NCBI RefSeq assembly: GCF_030656115.1
Contig: NZ_JAUSOO010000118.1
Coordinates: forward strand, 1 to 54,173
DNA length: 54,173 bases
Source: Hydrogenophaga sp.
GTDB taxonomy: Bacteria > Pseudomonadota > Gammaproteobacteria > Burkholderiales > Burkholderiaceae_C
Direction: 5' to 3'
Position numbers and translations under genes: made by a program. Below the pieces are notes generated by a model. It was not told the DNA's origin and searched no databases. It saw nothing but the letters and a program-made list of their open reading frames with translations. Of this stretch, positions 53,520 to 54,173 are shown piece by piece. Every line of letters begins with the position of its first letter. Positions within the stretch are counted from its first letter, which is position 1.

Positions 53520-54173
53520 ACGTCGATCGGTACCGCTGCGCCCGCGCGCTCCATCAGCGCCCGGCGCGCCGCCGCCTCGCCCTTGCCCATCAACTGGCCG
53601 ATGCGCGCCTCGGTCTGCAGCCAATCGAGCGCCCCTAGGCGCACCGGCAGCAGGCGGCGCGTGTCGGGGTTGAGGGTGGTGTCCCACAACTGCTCGGCGT
53701 TCATCTCACCCAGGCCTTTGAAGCGGCTGATGCTGCATTTGTCACGCGCCAGCCCGTCTTTGGCGCACTTGTCCAGAATCGCTTCGAGCTCGCCCTCGTC
53801 GAGCGCATAGGCTTTGGCAGCCGGCTTTTTGCCGCGCGCCGGCACATCGACGCGGTACAGCGGTGGCCGCGCCACGTACACATGCCCAGCCTCGACCAGG
53901 CGCGGGAAGTGGCGCAAAAACAGCGTGAGCAGCAGCACCTGGATGTGCGCGCCATCGACGTCGGCATCGGCCAGGATGCACACCTTGCCGTAGCGCAGAC
54001 CGCTCAGGTCGGGACTATCGGCCAGCCCGTGTGGATCGACCCCGATGGCCACCGCGATGTCGTGGATCTCGGTGTTGGCGTACAGGCGCTCGCGCTCCAC
54101 CTCCCAGGTGTTGAGCACCTTGCCGCGCAGCGGCAGCACCGCCTGGCATTCTTTGTCGCGCCCCATTTTGGCG
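53516..54173 (-). CDS. parE: DNA topoisomerase IV subunit B (C-terminal part, cut by window edge)
   Basis: The last 218 or so residues of a type IIA topoisomerase B subunit, with the start outside the window. The Toprim domain shows ADADVDGAHIQVLLLTLFLR (the DxD metal site). KMGRDKECQAVLPLRGKVLN and SRFKGLGEMNAEQLWDTTLN are family blocks. The short C-terminus ending after IGQLMGKGEAAARRALME and the block TEIHDIAVAIGVDPHG favour ParE over GyrB. It decatenates daughter chromosomes with ParC. Confidence 0.9.
   Translation of the reverse strand, partial: AKMGRDKECQAVLPLRGKVLNTWEVERERLYANTEIHDIAVAIGVDPHGLADSPDLSGLRYGKVCILADADVDGAHIQVLLLTLFLRHFPRLVEAGHVYVARPPLYRVDVPARGKKPAAKAYALDEGELEAILDKCAKDGLARDKCSISRFKGLGEMNAEQLWDTTLNPDTRRLLPVRLGALDWLQTEARIGQLMGKGEAAARRALMERAGAAVPIDV

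Overview
This window is GC-rich chromosomal DNA of a betaproteobacterium, most likely Burkholderiales/Comamonadaceae. The evidence is the set of protein types (Bug-family and NMT1-type solute-binding proteins, a PPK2 with a long Ala/Pro N-terminus, a DUF934 protein in the sulfite-reductase operon, an FdxA plus thioredoxin-reductase-like FNR pair, L31 type B), the gene orders, and GC-rich palindromic intergenic repeats typical of that family. Almost all of it is ordinary core genome. I see no prophage, CRISPR array, insertion sequence or integrated element.

Left part (1-18.4 kb): a partial hrpA helicase gene diverges from argA. ppk2 follows, then a five-gene minus-strand sulfate-import operon (sbp-cysT-cysW-cysA-dsbB) and a second, separately transcribed sulfate-binding protein gene. 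yggX and an MnmC C-domain-like oxidoreductase gene come next. The assimilatory sulfate operon then runs rightwards (TSUP transporter-cysI-DUF934-cysH-cysD-cysN), followed by fdxA and a ferredoxin-NADP reductase gene. Together these import sulfate, activate it to APS and reduce it to sulfide, with ferredoxin/FNR a plausible electron source because no cysJ is present. cysN carries an in-frame TAG at codon 74, in its most conserved stretch.

Middle part (18.4-42.4 kb): a TPP riboswitch precedes a TonB-dependent receptor gene, which predicts vitamin B1-related outer-membrane uptake. Then come tRNA-Asn, gloB, mltD, an orphan NMT1-type binding protein, a MAPEG protein, and recR-ybaB-dnaX. dnaX has an A9 tract placed where slippage would make a gamma subunit. 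The 4.5S RNA gene lies next to a decayed ftsH-like pseudogene. A Bug-type binding protein, a translationally coupled addB-addA-flavoprotein operon, trxA, rho, rpmE2 and a large membrane protein follow.

Right part (42.4-54.2 kb): a complete phosphate regulon core runs on the minus strand (pstS-pstC-pstA-pstB-phoU-phoB-phoR), with a clear Pho box before pstS. Divergent from it are a PmtA-like methyltransferase, a CPA2/Kef-type antiporter and a Na/Pi-cotransporter-family gene. The window ends inside parE.

The points most worth a second look are the cysN nonsense codon, the dnaX slippage site, the TPP-controlled TonB receptor, the ftsH remnant and the cysteine-poor CysH. All calls come from reading the sequence and translations by eye. 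No database search was run.
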